Notes under the pieces: model-generated
Seen by the model: only the letters and a program-made list of their open reading frames with translations
Databases searched by the model: none
Told to the model about the DNA's origin: nothing
Program-made: the position numbers and the translations under genes
Shown here: positions 1 to 7,108 of the stretch, piece after piece
Layout of the letters: every line of letters starts with the position of its first letter
How positions within the stretch are numbered: the first letter of the stretch is position 1
Source: an uncultured Eubacteriales bacterium
GTDB taxonomy: Bacteria > Bacillota > Clostridia > Oscillospirales > Oscillospiraceae
Reading direction: 5' to 3'
NCBI GenBank assembly: GCA_900553545.1
Contig: USDP01000012.1
Coordinates: 1-18,011, forward strand
DNA length: 18,011 bases

Positions 1-1407
1 CAGGTGGCTCTGGGTCAGACCGCCGGACTTCATGGAATCGTAGGAGAAATACGCCTGGGCGTACTTGTCTGCCGCCAGGCCGATGGTGGTGATGGCGTTC
101 TTGTTGGCGCCCACCGTGCCGTCGCCGCCCAGGCCCCAGATCTTGCAGGAAACCTCGCCGGGATGAGGCAGCTCCACCTCCTTGTAGTCCAGAGAGGTGT
201 GAGTCACGTCGTCGTTGATGCCGATGGTGAAGCTGTTCTTGGGATTCTCCAGCTTCAGATTGTCATACACGGCGATGAACTGGCCCGGGGTGGTGTCCTT
301 GGAGGACAGGCCGTAACGGCCGCCGACGACGGTGATGTCGTTTCGGCCGGCCTGATTGAGGGCGGTCACGACGTCGAGGTATACCGGCTCGCCGACCGAA
401 CCGGTCTCCTTGCTGCGGTCGAGAACGGCGATCTTCTTAACGGAAGCCGGGATTGCAGCTGCGAAATGCTTGACGGAGAACGGGCGGTACAGGTGGATCT
501 GCACCATGCCGACCTTGCGGCCCTGTGCGTTCAGGTAGTCAACGGTCTCCTTGACCGCCTCGGAAGCCGAGCACATGACAACGATAACTTCTTCTGCGTC
601 CGGCGCGCCGTAGTAGTTGAACAGCTTGTAGTCGCGGCCGGTCAGCTTGTTGATCTCGTCCATGTAGTGCTGGATGGTGTCGGGCACGATCTCAGCCTTG
701 ACGTTCGCGCCCTCCTTGCACTGGAAGTAGATGTCCGGGTTTACGTTGTTGCCGCGGTTGGTCGGGTGCTCCGGGTTGAGCGACTGACGGCGGAACTCCT
801 GGAGTGCCTTCTGGTCGACCAGGCCGCGCAGATCCTCATAATCGAGGGTCTCGATGCGCTGCATCTCGTGCGAGGTGCGGAAGCCGTCGAAGCAGTGCAT
901 GAACGCATAGCGCGCCTTGATGGCAGACAGGTGCGCGACTGCTGCGAGGTCCATCGCCTCCTGAGGCGAGGAGGACATCAGCATGCCGTAGCCGGTGGTA
1001 CGGCAGGTCATGAAGTCAGTGTGGTCGCCGAAGATCGAGTGATGGTTGCTCGTGACGACGCGGGATGCGATGTGCATGACGCTCGGCAGGAACTGGCCGC
1101 CCATGGCGTACATCGCCGGAATCATCAGCATGAGGCCCTGCGAGGAGGTGAAGGTGGTGGTCAGTGCGCCTGCCTGCAGCGAGCCGTGGCAGGTACCTGC
1201 TGCGCCGGCCTCAGACTGCATCTGAATGACGTCAACGGTGGTACCAAACAGGTTTTTCTTGCCCTTTGCGGACCATTCGTCGACCTTTTCCGCCATCGGA
1301 GAGGACGGGGTGATCGGGTAAATTGCTGCTACCTCGGTGAACGCATAGGCGCTGTACGCCGCCGCCGTGTTGCCGTCCATAACAGCATAGTTCTTTTTGT
1401 TATCCAT
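1..1407 (-). CDS. nifJ: Pyruvate:ferredoxin (flavodoxin) oxidoreductase, N-terminal part, cut by window edge
   Basis: The enzyme oxidises pyruvate with CoA to acetyl-CoA and CO2 and passes electrons to ferredoxin or flavodoxin in the cytoplasm of anaerobes. The frame starts at ATG 1405-1407, seven bases after an AAAGGA ribosome site, and runs open to base 1, giving 469 codons of a protein that is normally about 1170 residues. Visible landmarks are YPITPSSPMAE (residues 30-40), QSEAGA (64-69) and HIASR (112-116). T33, E66 and R116 fit the known substrate- and TPP-contacting Thr31, Glu64 and Arg114 of the Desulfovibrio africanus enzyme. Near the window edge GLGGDGTVGANKN marks the start of the gamma-like domain. 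The C-terminal ferredoxin and TPP domains lie outside the window. It is 155 bases downstream of the aldolase on the same strand, so it may use the pyruvate that the aldolase releases. Identification is very secure; co-transcription is inferred. Confidence 0.96.
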   Translation of the reverse strand, partial: MDNKKNYAVMDGNTAAAYSAYAFTEVAAIYPITPSSPMAEKVDEWSAKGKKNLFGTTVDVIQMQSEAGAAGTCHGSLQAGALTTTFTSSQGLMLMIPAMYAMGGQFLPSVMHIASRVVTSNHHSIFGDHTDFMTCRTTGYGMLMSSSPQEAMDLAAVAHLSAIKARYAFMHCFDGFRTSHEMQRIETLDYEDLRGLVDQKALQEFRRQSLNPEHPTNRGNNVNPDIYFQCKEGANVKAEIVPDTIQHYMDEINKLTGRDYKLFNYYGAPDAEEVIVVMCSASEAVKETVDYLNAQGRKVGMVQIHLYRPFSVKHFAAAIPASVKKIAVLDRSKETGSVGEPVYLDVVTALNQAGRNDITVVGGRYGLSSKDTTPGQFIAVYDNLKLENPKNSFTIGINDDVTHTSLDYKEVELPHPGEVSCKIWGLGGDGTVGANKNAITTIGLAADKYAQAYFSYDSMKSGGLTQSHL

Positions 1408-1533
1408 AACGATCCTTTCTTTTGCGTCTGCATCAGCGGAGCCGGACCCCGCCTGCGAAACGCAGTCCCTGGTTTTTGTGTAACAGACATTGAATGAAGC
1501 TGAACCTGCATTCTTGCCTTATCGGAAGAATAA

Positions 1534-1551
1534 AACGGTGTAAACCCCGTT
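1534..1551 (-). terminator. Weak intrinsic terminator candidate after the aldolase
   Basis: On the minus strand, just after the aldolase stop, a 5-bp stem (AACGG/CCGTT) is followed by TTATT. The stem is short, so read-through into the PFOR gene is plausible. A second short hairpin (CTGCG-aaa-CGCAG, 1453-1465) lies in the leader of the PFOR gene. The rest of the 1408-1562 gap shows no gene. Confidence 0.35.
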
Positions 1552-1562
1552 ATTTCTTCGAT

Positions 1563-2354
1563 TTATACATCAAATTCAGCAACATCAGCCTTTGCAGCCT
1601 GCATGAAGATATACGTGTCGCAGCCGTAGCCGATGAACTTTACGCCCATGTCGCGCCACTTCTTGCCGCCCTCGACCGTATCGGCAAAGCAGCCGATCTT
1701 AACGCCCTTTGCAGCTGCCTTTGCGATGATCTGCTTGATCGCGGCGATGACCTCCGGATGGTCGATTTCACCGACATGACCGAGCGAGCTGGACAGGTCA
1801 TAGGGGCCGACAAAAACAACGTCGATGCCGGGTACGTCCAGAATTTCATCGAGATTGTCGATCGCCTTCTGACCCTCGGCCTGAAGGATGACCACGGTGT
1901 CCTGTGCACGCGAGAAATACTCGCTGCCGGGAACCGCGCCGAAGCCGGCCGAACGGACAAAACGGCAGGTGCCTCGCGTTCCAACGGGCGAAAACTTCGC
2001 GGCGGAAACAGCGGCACGCGCCTGCTCTGCGGTGTCGATCTGCGGAATCATGACCGCGCCTGCGCCGACATCCAGAGCCTGATCGATCCAGATATCGCTG
2101 CCGCGAGGTACGCGGACGACCGGGCAAACGCCGGTGACGTTTGCTGCACGGATCAGATTGGGGAGTTCCTGGAAGGTGGTGGTGCCGTGCTCCATATCGA
2201 GCAACACGAAATCATATCCGGCATGACCTGCGGCTTCCACCATCGCAGGGTCCGTGCAGATCATGAACGGGCCAAGCGCGCCCCGGTCAGAATCCATTGC
2301 CGCCTTGAAACGATCCACGCTTTCCATCGTCGGCATAACGGACTTTTTGTTCAT
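1563..2354 (-). CDS. HpcH/HpaI-family 2-keto-3-deoxy sugar-acid aldolase
   Basis: A 263-residue class II (metal-dependent) aldolase of the HpcH/HpaI fold, the family that cleaves 2-keto-3-deoxy-glucarate, -rhamnonate or homoprotocatechuate-derived acids into pyruvate plus an aldehyde. The family landmarks are present in order: DMEHG (53-57, catalytic His56), VRVP (80-83, pyruvate-binding Arg81), GAGAVMIPQ (97-105), P.GTRG (123-128), QAEG (159-162, metal ligand Glu160) and GPYDLSSSLG (183-192, metal ligand Asp186). The frame is open up to 2423, but ATG 2352-2354 is chosen because AAAGGG lies 8 bases upstream and the extra N-terminal residues do not resemble the family. The gene diverges from the IclR regulator across 151 bases that contain overlapping promoters and a 27-bp palindrome, so IclR control is likely. 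The exact substrate cannot be read from the sequence. With the dehydratase at 7109 it would complete a non-phosphorylative Entner-Doudoroff-like pathway. Confidence 0.9.
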   Translation of the reverse strand: MNKKSVMPTMESVDRFKAAMDSDRGALGPFMICTDPAMVEAAGHAGYDFVLLDMEHGTTTFQELPNLIRAANVTGVCPVVRVPRGSDIWIDQALDVGAGAVMIPQIDTAEQARAAVSAAKFSPVGTRGTCRFVRSAGFGAVPGSEYFSRAQDTVVILQAEGQKAIDNLDEILDVPGIDVVFVGPYDLSSSLGHVGEIDHPEVIAAIKQIIAKAAAKGVKIGCFADTVEGGKKWRDMGVKFIGYGCDTYIFMQAAKADVAEFDV

Positions 2355-2370
2355 ATGACCATCCCTTTCC

Positions 2371-2397
2371 ACTATGCGGAAACGCATTCCGAATAGT
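2371..2397. promoter_or_regulatory. 27-bp palindrome, probable IclR-type operator
   Basis: ACTATGCGGAA and TTCCGAATAGT are inverted arms that match at 10 of 11 positions around a 5-base spacer. The site sits 17 bases before the aldolase start codon, within its predicted leader, and 11 bases upstream of the IclR gene's -35 element. GGAA-N-TTCC palindromes are typical of IclR-family operators. Its position could let one protein repress the aldolase and modulate its own promoter. A hairpin in the aldolase leader RNA is the alternative reading. Confidence 0.6.
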
Positions 2398-2408
2398 TGG
2401 TAAAAATA

Positions 2409-2437
2409 TTTACAAGGGCTCACCCTTGCCGTATAAT
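2409..2437 (+). promoter_or_regulatory. Promoter of the IclR regulator
   Basis: TTTACA (2409-2414), a 17-base spacer and a perfect TATAAT (2432-2437) give a near-consensus sigma-70 promoter pointing at the IclR gene. The spacer contains a perfect inverted repeat, CAAGGG-ctca-CCCTTG (2413-2428), which could be a second operator for autoregulation. Confidence 0.7.
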
Positions 2438-2440
2438 TAT

Positions 2441-2470
2441 ATTATTAGACCGCTATCGAAGGTTTGTCAA
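2441..2470 (-). promoter_or_regulatory. Probable promoter of the aldolase gene
   Basis: On the minus strand a perfect TTGACA (complement of 2465-2470) is followed after 18 bases by AATAAT (complement of 2441-2446). It faces the IclR promoter and the two -10 elements are only 3 bases apart. RNA polymerase could therefore hardly occupy both at once. Confidence 0.55.
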
Positions 2471-2505
2471 GAGGGCATTTGAAAAAATTTTTGAAGGAGT
2501 TTGTT

Positions 2506-3270
2506 ATGGCTAGGGAGCATACCTCGAGCATTCTGCGCGCTTTACAGATTCTGGAATGCTTTATGGATCAGGAAAAGGAATGGACGCTCAAGGAGCTGGT
2601 AAACCAGCTCGGACTGCCCACTACGACGGTTTTTCGTCATGTTTCCACGCTGATGGAACGGCGGTACCTGACGCAGGATCCGGTACGGAAGGTCTACCAC
2701 GTAGGGCCGAATCTGCTTGCGCTGGCAGGAGCGATCATCGGCGGCTCCGATTTGTGCAAGATCGCCCGGCCGGAGCTTGAGCGCCTGTCCGACCGCGTCA
2801 AGGAGACGATCAATCTGAGCATTCTCGTCGATAACGAGATCTTCTATCTGGACAAGGTGGAAACGCAGCGCTCTATTACCTGCAGCACGAGAGTCGGCGG
2901 CCGTGTGGCCGCGCACGCGACCAGCTGCGGCAAGATCCTGCTTGCGGACAGGGACGCAGATTTTCTCGCACAGTACTGCGAATGGATGAAAAGCGTTCCG
3001 CCGCTCACGCCCAAGACCATCACACAGCCCGACCGGCTGCTGAAGGAGCTGGAATCGGCGCGCATCAACGGCTACGCCATGGACGACGGCGAGGTAGAGC
3101 AGGGACTGATCTGTGTGGCGGCGCCCGTGCGTGATGCCAGCGGCCGTGTCATTGCGGCCGTGAGCATTGCCGGACCGGATTATCGAATGGAGCAGGATAT
3201 GGAAATGATGATCCATGAAATCAGGCAGGCCGCAGAACGAATTTCCTATACGCACGGCTTTTTCCGGTAG
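2506..3270 (+). CDS. IclR-family transcriptional regulator
   Basis: A 254-residue DNA-binding regulator, the usual IclR length (about 250). An N-terminal winged helix-turn-helix (about residues 8-65, including WTLKELVNQLGLPTTTVFRH) is followed by the effector-binding domain (about 75-250) with the family stretches GRVAAHATSCGKILLA and GYAMDDGEVEQGLICVAAPV. ATG 2506 is chosen over an upstream in-frame TTG at 2464 because GAAGGAG lies just before it and the homologous region starts there (MAREHTSSILRALQIL). IclR proteins next to sugar-acid genes, such as KdgR, generally sense the pathway's keto-deoxy intermediate; that role here is inferred from position. It is divergent from the aldolase and has its own promoter and a strong terminator, so it is probably monocistronic. 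Confidence 0.93.
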   Translation: MAREHTSSILRALQILECFMDQEKEWTLKELVNQLGLPTTTVFRHVSTLMERRYLTQDPVRKVYHVGPNLLALAGAIIGGSDLCKIARPELERLSDRVKETINLSILVDNEIFYLDKVETQRSITCSTRVGGRVAAHATSCGKILLADRDADFLAQYCEWMKSVPPLTPKTITQPDRLLKELESARINGYAMDDGEVEQGLICVAAPVRDASGRVIAAVSIAGPDYRMEQDMEMMIHEIRQAAERISYTHGFFR

Positions 3271-3297
3271 GATTATCAAAAAACATCATAAAAACAG

Positions 3298-3337
3298 CCC
3301 GGCAGCGAGCATATCAGACGCTCGCTGCCGGGTTTTT
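3298..3337 (+). terminator. Strong intrinsic terminator after the IclR gene
   Basis: A perfect 13-bp GC-rich stem (CCCGGCAGCGAGC with GCTCGCTGCCGGG, 9-base loop) is followed directly by TTTTT. It begins 27 bases after the IclR stop codon. Confidence 0.92.
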
Positions 3338-3546
3338 CAATGCTGTATTCATTCTTTTTGATAATACCATCATTTTCATTGATGGTAATCCTGATGAATT
3401 GCAGCACATTCCACAGAACTCGGTCGAGGAATTTTCATAAATCAGCATTTATCAACAACAACGATGTATCTATCAATTATTTTGATTTTAATTTTGCGTC
3501 TGAAATTGATATACTGACAATACAAAATCATTCTTTTGACGGGGGC
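3338..3546. other. AT-rich gap between IclR terminator and LysR stop; no gene seen
   Basis: The stretch is clearly more AT-rich than its neighbours and has no convincing coding frame. It contains a perfect 8-bp inverted repeat TACCATCA-N7-TGATGGTA (3365-3387). No T-run follows the repeat on either strand, so it is not an obvious terminator. No clear terminator for the leftward LysR gene was found here. Confidence 0.5.
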
Positions 3547-4497
3547 TCATTCCGAAAGCAGAAACAGTCCCGGCTTCTCCGGAAGGACGACTGTGTGCAG
3601 AAGCTCGATAAACCGTTCGACCATCTCTTTTTTGCAGGTATCCGGCTGATAGACCGCGACGATCTTTCTGGTATCCGGAATGCCCTTCATCGTGCAGTAG
3701 ACGATCTTCGATGCAAGATACTCCATCTGCATCCCGAGAAAGACCGGGCTGGTGAACAGATAGCCCATGTTCTGCGAAACGAGCATGGCCGCCGTCTGCA
3801 TGGAGCTGACAGTCGTGACCGACTGCGGACTGATGTCGAAATGCTCGAGCGCCTGCCGGGTAATGCCGCCGATGTCATTGGCGGCCGAGGGCAGGATCAG
3901 AGGCAGGTTCTGAAGCTGCTTCGGCGTGATCTCATAGGGATTTTCCGCTGAATTGCCGCTGTACGCCCAGGGCGGAACCAGATTGAACGAGCGCGGAACG
4001 ATCAGCAGAAGCTGTTCGAGCGCAAGATCGACGCTTGTTTCCTGTGAGCCCGGCGTCATGCCGCCGACGACAAGGTCAGCGTCATTCGAGCGCAGGCTCT
4101 GCATCAGCAGCTCATCTCCCTGCTCGATCAGGTTGATGCTGACGCTGGGGTAGATCTCATGAAAAAGCGGCAGCAGCGACGGCATCCAGGCCGCGCCGTG
4201 CATCAGACCGATGCCGACGTTCAGCGTTTCCTCCGGGTGCGCCATCTGCTGAAGGCGGGCGGTCAGTCTGGTCTCGATCTGCCGGATCTTCTTCAGCTCT
4301 TCAATGCACAGCGCGCCTGCAGGAGTCAGCTGGATCGGCGTCTTTGAGCGATCGAACAGCTTTAAGCCCAGCTCCCTTTCCACGCGGTTGAGATACATCG
4401 TCAGCGTGGACTGCGCGACAAACAGCCGCTTTGCGGCGCGGGTCAGATTCTGTTCCTTGGCGATCGCAAAAATATAATCCATCTTGTCAATCATCAT
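3547..4497 (-). CDS. LysR-family transcriptional regulator
   Basis: A 316-residue LysR-type regulator, close to the usual 300. Residues 1-60 carry the winged helix-turn-helix (DYIFAIAKEQNLTRAAKRLF, then AQSTLTMYLNRVERELGLKLFDRSKTP written in two pieces). The rest is the periplasmic-binding-protein-like effector domain, recognisable from LNVGIGLMHGAAWMPSLLP and the PLILPSA segment. The frame is open upstream to 4836, but that extension lies on the antisense strand of the SDR gene. ATG 4497 is preceded by GGAG and is followed immediately by a second ATG at 4494. It is divergent from the SDR gene across 103 bases that hold its own promoter and inverted repeats, the normal arrangement for a LysR protein that activates the divergent operon and represses itself. 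The inducer is unknown, presumably a sugar acid. Confidence 0.92.
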   Translation of the reverse strand: MMIDKMDYIFAIAKEQNLTRAAKRLFVAQSTLTMYLNRVERELGLKLFDRSKTPIQLTPAGALCIEELKKIRQIETRLTARLQQMAHPEETLNVGIGLMHGAAWMPSLLPLFHEIYPSVSINLIEQGDELLMQSLRSNDADLVVGGMTPGSQETSVDLALEQLLLIVPRSFNLVPPWAYSGNSAENPYEITPKQLQNLPLILPSAANDIGGITRQALEHFDISPQSVTTVSSMQTAAMLVSQNMGYLFTSPVFLGMQMEYLASKIVYCTMKGIPDTRKIVAVYQPDTCKKEMVERFIELLHTVVLPEKPGLFLLSE

Positions 4498-4511
4498 CGA
4501 CTCTTTTCTCC

Positions 4512-4551
4512 TTTTCCCAGCAGATGTTTCAATCATGATGATATGGGAAAA
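4512..4551. promoter_or_regulatory. Inverted-repeat region, candidate LysR binding site
   Basis: TTTTCCCA (4512-4519) and TGGGAAAA (4544-4551) are perfect 8-bp inverted arms 24 bases apart. Inside lies a second perfect palindrome, ATCAT-G-ATGAT (4532-4542). The inner palindrome covers the -10 of the LysR promoter. The right arm abuts where the SDR gene's -35 should be. The SDR promoter has a good -10 (CATAAT, 4568-4573) but no recognisable -35, as expected for activator-dependent transcription. Confidence 0.5.
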
Positions 4552-4566
4552 ACGGAAAAAAGGCAA
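4538..4566 (-). promoter_or_regulatory. Promoter of the LysR regulator
   Basis: On the minus strand TTGCCT (complement of 4561-4566), a 17-base spacer and TATCAT (complement of 4538-4543) form a plausible sigma-70 promoter directed at the LysR start. It overlaps the inverted repeats, consistent with negative autoregulation. Confidence 0.5.
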
Positions 4567-4600
4567 GCATAATTTTTTCAGCAGAAAGCGAGGCGGCGTC

Positions 4601-5410
4601 ATGGCCATCGGCGAATATCTGAAATCCGTGTTCAGTCTGGAAGGAAAGACCATCTTGATCTCGGGCGCGACCGGCGGCATCGGAAGCGCGATCAGCCGCG
4701 GACTCGCGGCGGCCGGCGCTGAGACGGCGCTCTGCGCAAGAAACCAGCAGAAATGCCGGGAGCTGGCAGACGAGATCTCCGCGCATGGCGGCGCGGCGAC
4801 GGCGCACGCTCTCGATATATCCGATCTGGACAGCATTCACCGCTGCGTAGACGAGGTCATGCAGCAGTACGGCAAAATCGACGTTCTGTTCAACGTGGCG
4901 GGCATCAACCGCCGGGAGGGACTGCTCGACGTCGAGCCGGAAACCTATGACCGTATCATGGATACCAATCTCAAGGGCGTGTTCTTCCTCAGCCAGGCGG
5001 TCGCGCGCGAGATGTACCGGCGCAGATCCGGCAATATCATCAATATCGGCTCTCACAACGATACCGGAATGCTGGGCGGCTGCTCGGTCTACGGCGCGTC
5101 AAAGAGCGGCGTGATCGCGCTGACCCGTTCCATGGCAGTCGAGTTTGCACAATACGGCATCCGCTGCAACGCGATCAGCCCCGGTCATATCCTGACCGAC
5201 CTGACGCAGGTGACCTGGCAGCATCCTGCGCGGAGCGAATATCTGCGCGAGCGGATCGCCATGGGCCGTCCGGGAGAGCCGGACGAGCTGACGGGCATGG
5301 CCATTCTTCTGGCCTCGGATGCCTCCTCGTACATGACGGGGCAGGCGTATCATGTTGACGGCGGCTGCCTGTGCGGCGGCAGGCCGTGGGACTATGATAC
5401 ACAGTATTGA
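4601..5410 (+). CDS. SDR-family NAD(P)-dependent oxidoreductase, gluconate 5-dehydrogenase/KduD-like
   Basis: A 269-residue classical short-chain dehydrogenase. The cofactor glycine motif SGATGGIG is at 21-28, the NVAG motif at 98-101, and the catalytic tetrad is Asn123, Ser151, Tyr164 and Lys168 (YGASK). A proline-glycine exit motif (ISPGHILTDLT) precedes the substrate loop. ATG 4601 is used because GAGG precedes it and the homologous region begins there; the open frame further upstream crosses the LysR promoter. Length and motif spacing fit gluconate 5-dehydrogenase or 2-dehydro-3-deoxy-gluconate 5-dehydrogenase enzymes (about 253 residues), with a tail of about 15 residues beyond the usual VDGG end. 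The neighbouring GntP permease and dehydratase support a role in interconverting keto and hydroxy sugar acids. The true substrate is not determinable here. Regulation by the divergent LysR protein is likely. Confidence 0.88.
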   Translation: MAIGEYLKSVFSLEGKTILISGATGGIGSAISRGLAAAGAETALCARNQQKCRELADEISAHGGAATAHALDISDLDSIHRCVDEVMQQYGKIDVLFNVAGINRREGLLDVEPETYDRIMDTNLKGVFFLSQAVAREMYRRRSGNIINIGSHNDTGMLGGCSVYGASKSGVIALTRSMAVEFAQYGIRCNAISPGHILTDLTQVTWQHPARSEYLRERIAMGRPGEPDELTGMAILLASDASSYMTGQAYHVDGGCLCGGRPWDYDTQY

Positions 5411-5480
5411 AATTAAGACGGCTCCTCACAAGGGTAGACGACGCTGTCTTGATAAATAATAAAGGAGGGGGAATTTTCCT

Positions 5481-5502
5481 GAGCCGGGGAGGGAACCGGC
5501 TC
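5481..5502 (+). promoter_or_regulatory. Leader hairpins upstream of the permease gene
   Basis: The 148-base gap between the SDR and permease genes holds two perfect short hairpins: GAGCCGG-N8-CCGGCTC (5481-5502) and GGAAC-gttca-GTTCC (5512-5526). Upstream is an orphan AAAGGAGG (5461-5468) with no usable start codon behind it. No T-run follows either hairpin, so neither is a clear terminator. They could be operator, attenuator or RNA-stability elements. No convincing -35/-10 pair was seen, so read-through from the SDR gene is possible. Confidence 0.4.
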
Positions 5503-5558
5503 CACGCGGCAGGAACGTTCAGTTCCGTGCCATCTGATCAAGAAAGGGAGTAAAAACT

Positions 5559-6992
5559 ATGTCTGCAACTGGATTTCTGGTTCTGCTGATCGTTTCCATC
5601 GCGATACTGATGGTACTGATCATGAAAGTCAAACTGCATCCGACCTTTGCGCTGTTCATCTCTGCGCTGTTCATGGGTCTTGTTCTGGGACGCTTCGAAG
5701 CGGAGGGCTTCGGATTTACGGATATTCTGACGACGATCACCGGCGGCTTCGGCGGCACGCTCGGCAGTATGGGTATCCCGATCATGCTCGGCGCGATCCT
5801 CGCAATGGGCGTTCAGGACACCGGCGCTGCAAAGGCCATCGCGAACTTCTTCATCAAGCTGTTCCGCGGCAAAAACCTTGAGCTTGCTCCGGCGCTGACC
5901 GCCTACATCGTATCCATCCCGGTATTCGGCGATATCACCACCATTCTGACCTCCAACATCGCAAACGTCCTGTCCAAGCGCAAGCATATCTCGATGGGCA
6001 AGATGGCGGCGTTCACCCAGACCGGTCTGAACCTGACCCATGCGATGGTTCCGCCTACGCCCGGTATCCTGGCTGTCTCCATCCTGCTCGGCGCCGACCT
6101 CGGTCTGGTCATCGGCTGGGGCGTCCTGATCTCTCTGATCGCGTTCATGCTGACCTGGCTGGTCCTGCGCAAGTGGACCGACAAGGAATTTGTCGAGCCG
6201 GTTCCGGAGGTAGTCGCTGAGATCGAGGAGACCTCCTCCAACGACGTCAAGGACATCCTGATCACCGGCAGCGACATCCCGGCGACCTTCGCATCCTTCC
6301 TGACCATTCTCATTCCGGTCGTTCTGATCGCAGGCAGCTCCTTCCTCAAGATGGTCGTTGCCGAGGATTCCGCTCTGTACGGCTGGGCCAACATTTTCGG
6401 CGACAAGATCGTCGCACTCGGCCTCGGCGTTATCTACACCATGCTGCTCGCAGTATTCCACAAGGCTTCCGTCCGCAAGAGCAACGCAGACGCTACCGGC
6501 AAGAACCCGCAGAGCTTCCGTGAAGTCGTTCTGAACAGCTGGATCGCACGCGGCCTGGAGATCGCTCTCCCCGCACTGCTGATCACCGGCATGGGCGGCG
6601 CATTCGCAGCCGTTATCAAGGCAGCTCCGGCCATCAATGATCTGGCAGGTCTCATCGAGCAGTCCGGCGTTCCGGGTCTGCTGATCCCGTTCCTCATCGG
6701 CGCTATCATGTTCACCGCAGTCGGCTCCATGACCACCGGCGGCATGACCGCAGCAGGCGTTGTCGGCCCGATGATGGTCACCCTGGGTCTGAGCCCGATC
6801 TCCACCGTTCTGGCAATCGGCGCAGGCACCATGATCTTCAACCACGTCAACAACTCCGGCTTCTGGGTTATCAGCCGTTTCTTCAACCTCGACCTCAAGC
6901 AGGGCCTGAAGTACATCACCCTGCCCGACTTCGTAGCCGGCATGTTCTGCTTCGTCATGATCTGCGGCGCGGCTGCTGTAGGTCTGTTCTAA
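5559..6992 (+). CDS. GntP-family gluconate/sugar-acid:H+ symporter
   Basis: A 477-residue, very hydrophobic inner-membrane permease of the GntP family, which imports gluconate and related hydroxy acids with protons; members are usually about 430-450 residues. Family signatures are visible: the stretch from GIPIMLGAILAMGVQDTGAA (about residue 72), SIPVFGDITTILTSN, VPPTPG (about 164-169), GSMTTGGMTAAGVVGP, and NHVNNSGFW (428-436). The extra length is partly a charged cytoplasmic-type loop (about 205-235, rich in E and V) between helices. ATG 5559 follows AAAGGGAG with 8 bases spacing. It lies between the SDR and dehydratase genes on the same strand. Gluconate is the default substrate for the family, but galactonate, xylonate or similar acids are equally possible. 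Confidence 0.92.
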   Translation: MSATGFLVLLIVSIAILMVLIMKVKLHPTFALFISALFMGLVLGRFEAEGFGFTDILTTITGGFGGTLGSMGIPIMLGAILAMGVQDTGAAKAIANFFIKLFRGKNLELAPALTAYIVSIPVFGDITTILTSNIANVLSKRKHISMGKMAAFTQTGLNLTHAMVPPTPGILAVSILLGADLGLVIGWGVLISLIAFMLTWLVLRKWTDKEFVEPVPEVVAEIEETSSNDVKDILITGSDIPATFASFLTILIPVVLIAGSSFLKMVVAEDSALYGWANIFGDKIVALGLGVIYTMLLAVFHKASVRKSNADATGKNPQSFREVVLNSWIARGLEIALPALLITGMGGAFAAVIKAAPAINDLAGLIEQSGVPGLLIPFLIGAIMFTAVGSMTTGGMTAAGVVGPMMVTLGLSPISTVLAIGAGTMIFNHVNNSGFWVISRFFNLDLKQGLKYITLPDFVAGMFCFVMICGAAAVGLF

Positions 6993-7027
6993 AGACAAAG
7001 CCGAAAAACATTTTCAGTCAAATAAGG

Positions 7028-7057
7028 TCTGCTGCCTGCTGATCCAGCAGGCAGCAG
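7028..7057 (+). terminator. Perfect 14-bp hairpin between permease and dehydratase genes
   Basis: TCTGCTGCCTGCTG and its exact reverse complement flank a 3-base loop (atc). Only two T residues follow, so it is a poor terminator by the classical rule. It may be a partial terminator or an RNA-stabilising stem that sets the ratio of permease to dehydratase message. Confidence 0.5.
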
Positions 7058-7108
7058 ATTCTGCATTCCACCTCACTTTATTCCGAATCCGGAGGAAAGG
7101 ATAAGATT

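Noticed and set aside
4..1497. 497-codon plus-strand open frame
   Set aside because: It is antisense to the PFOR gene, whose minus-strand translation matches the family residue by residue.
5538..6998. 486-codon minus-strand frame opposite the permease
   Set aside because: Acidic, Q/D/E-rich shadow translation with no domain; the plus strand encodes an unmistakable GntP-family protein.
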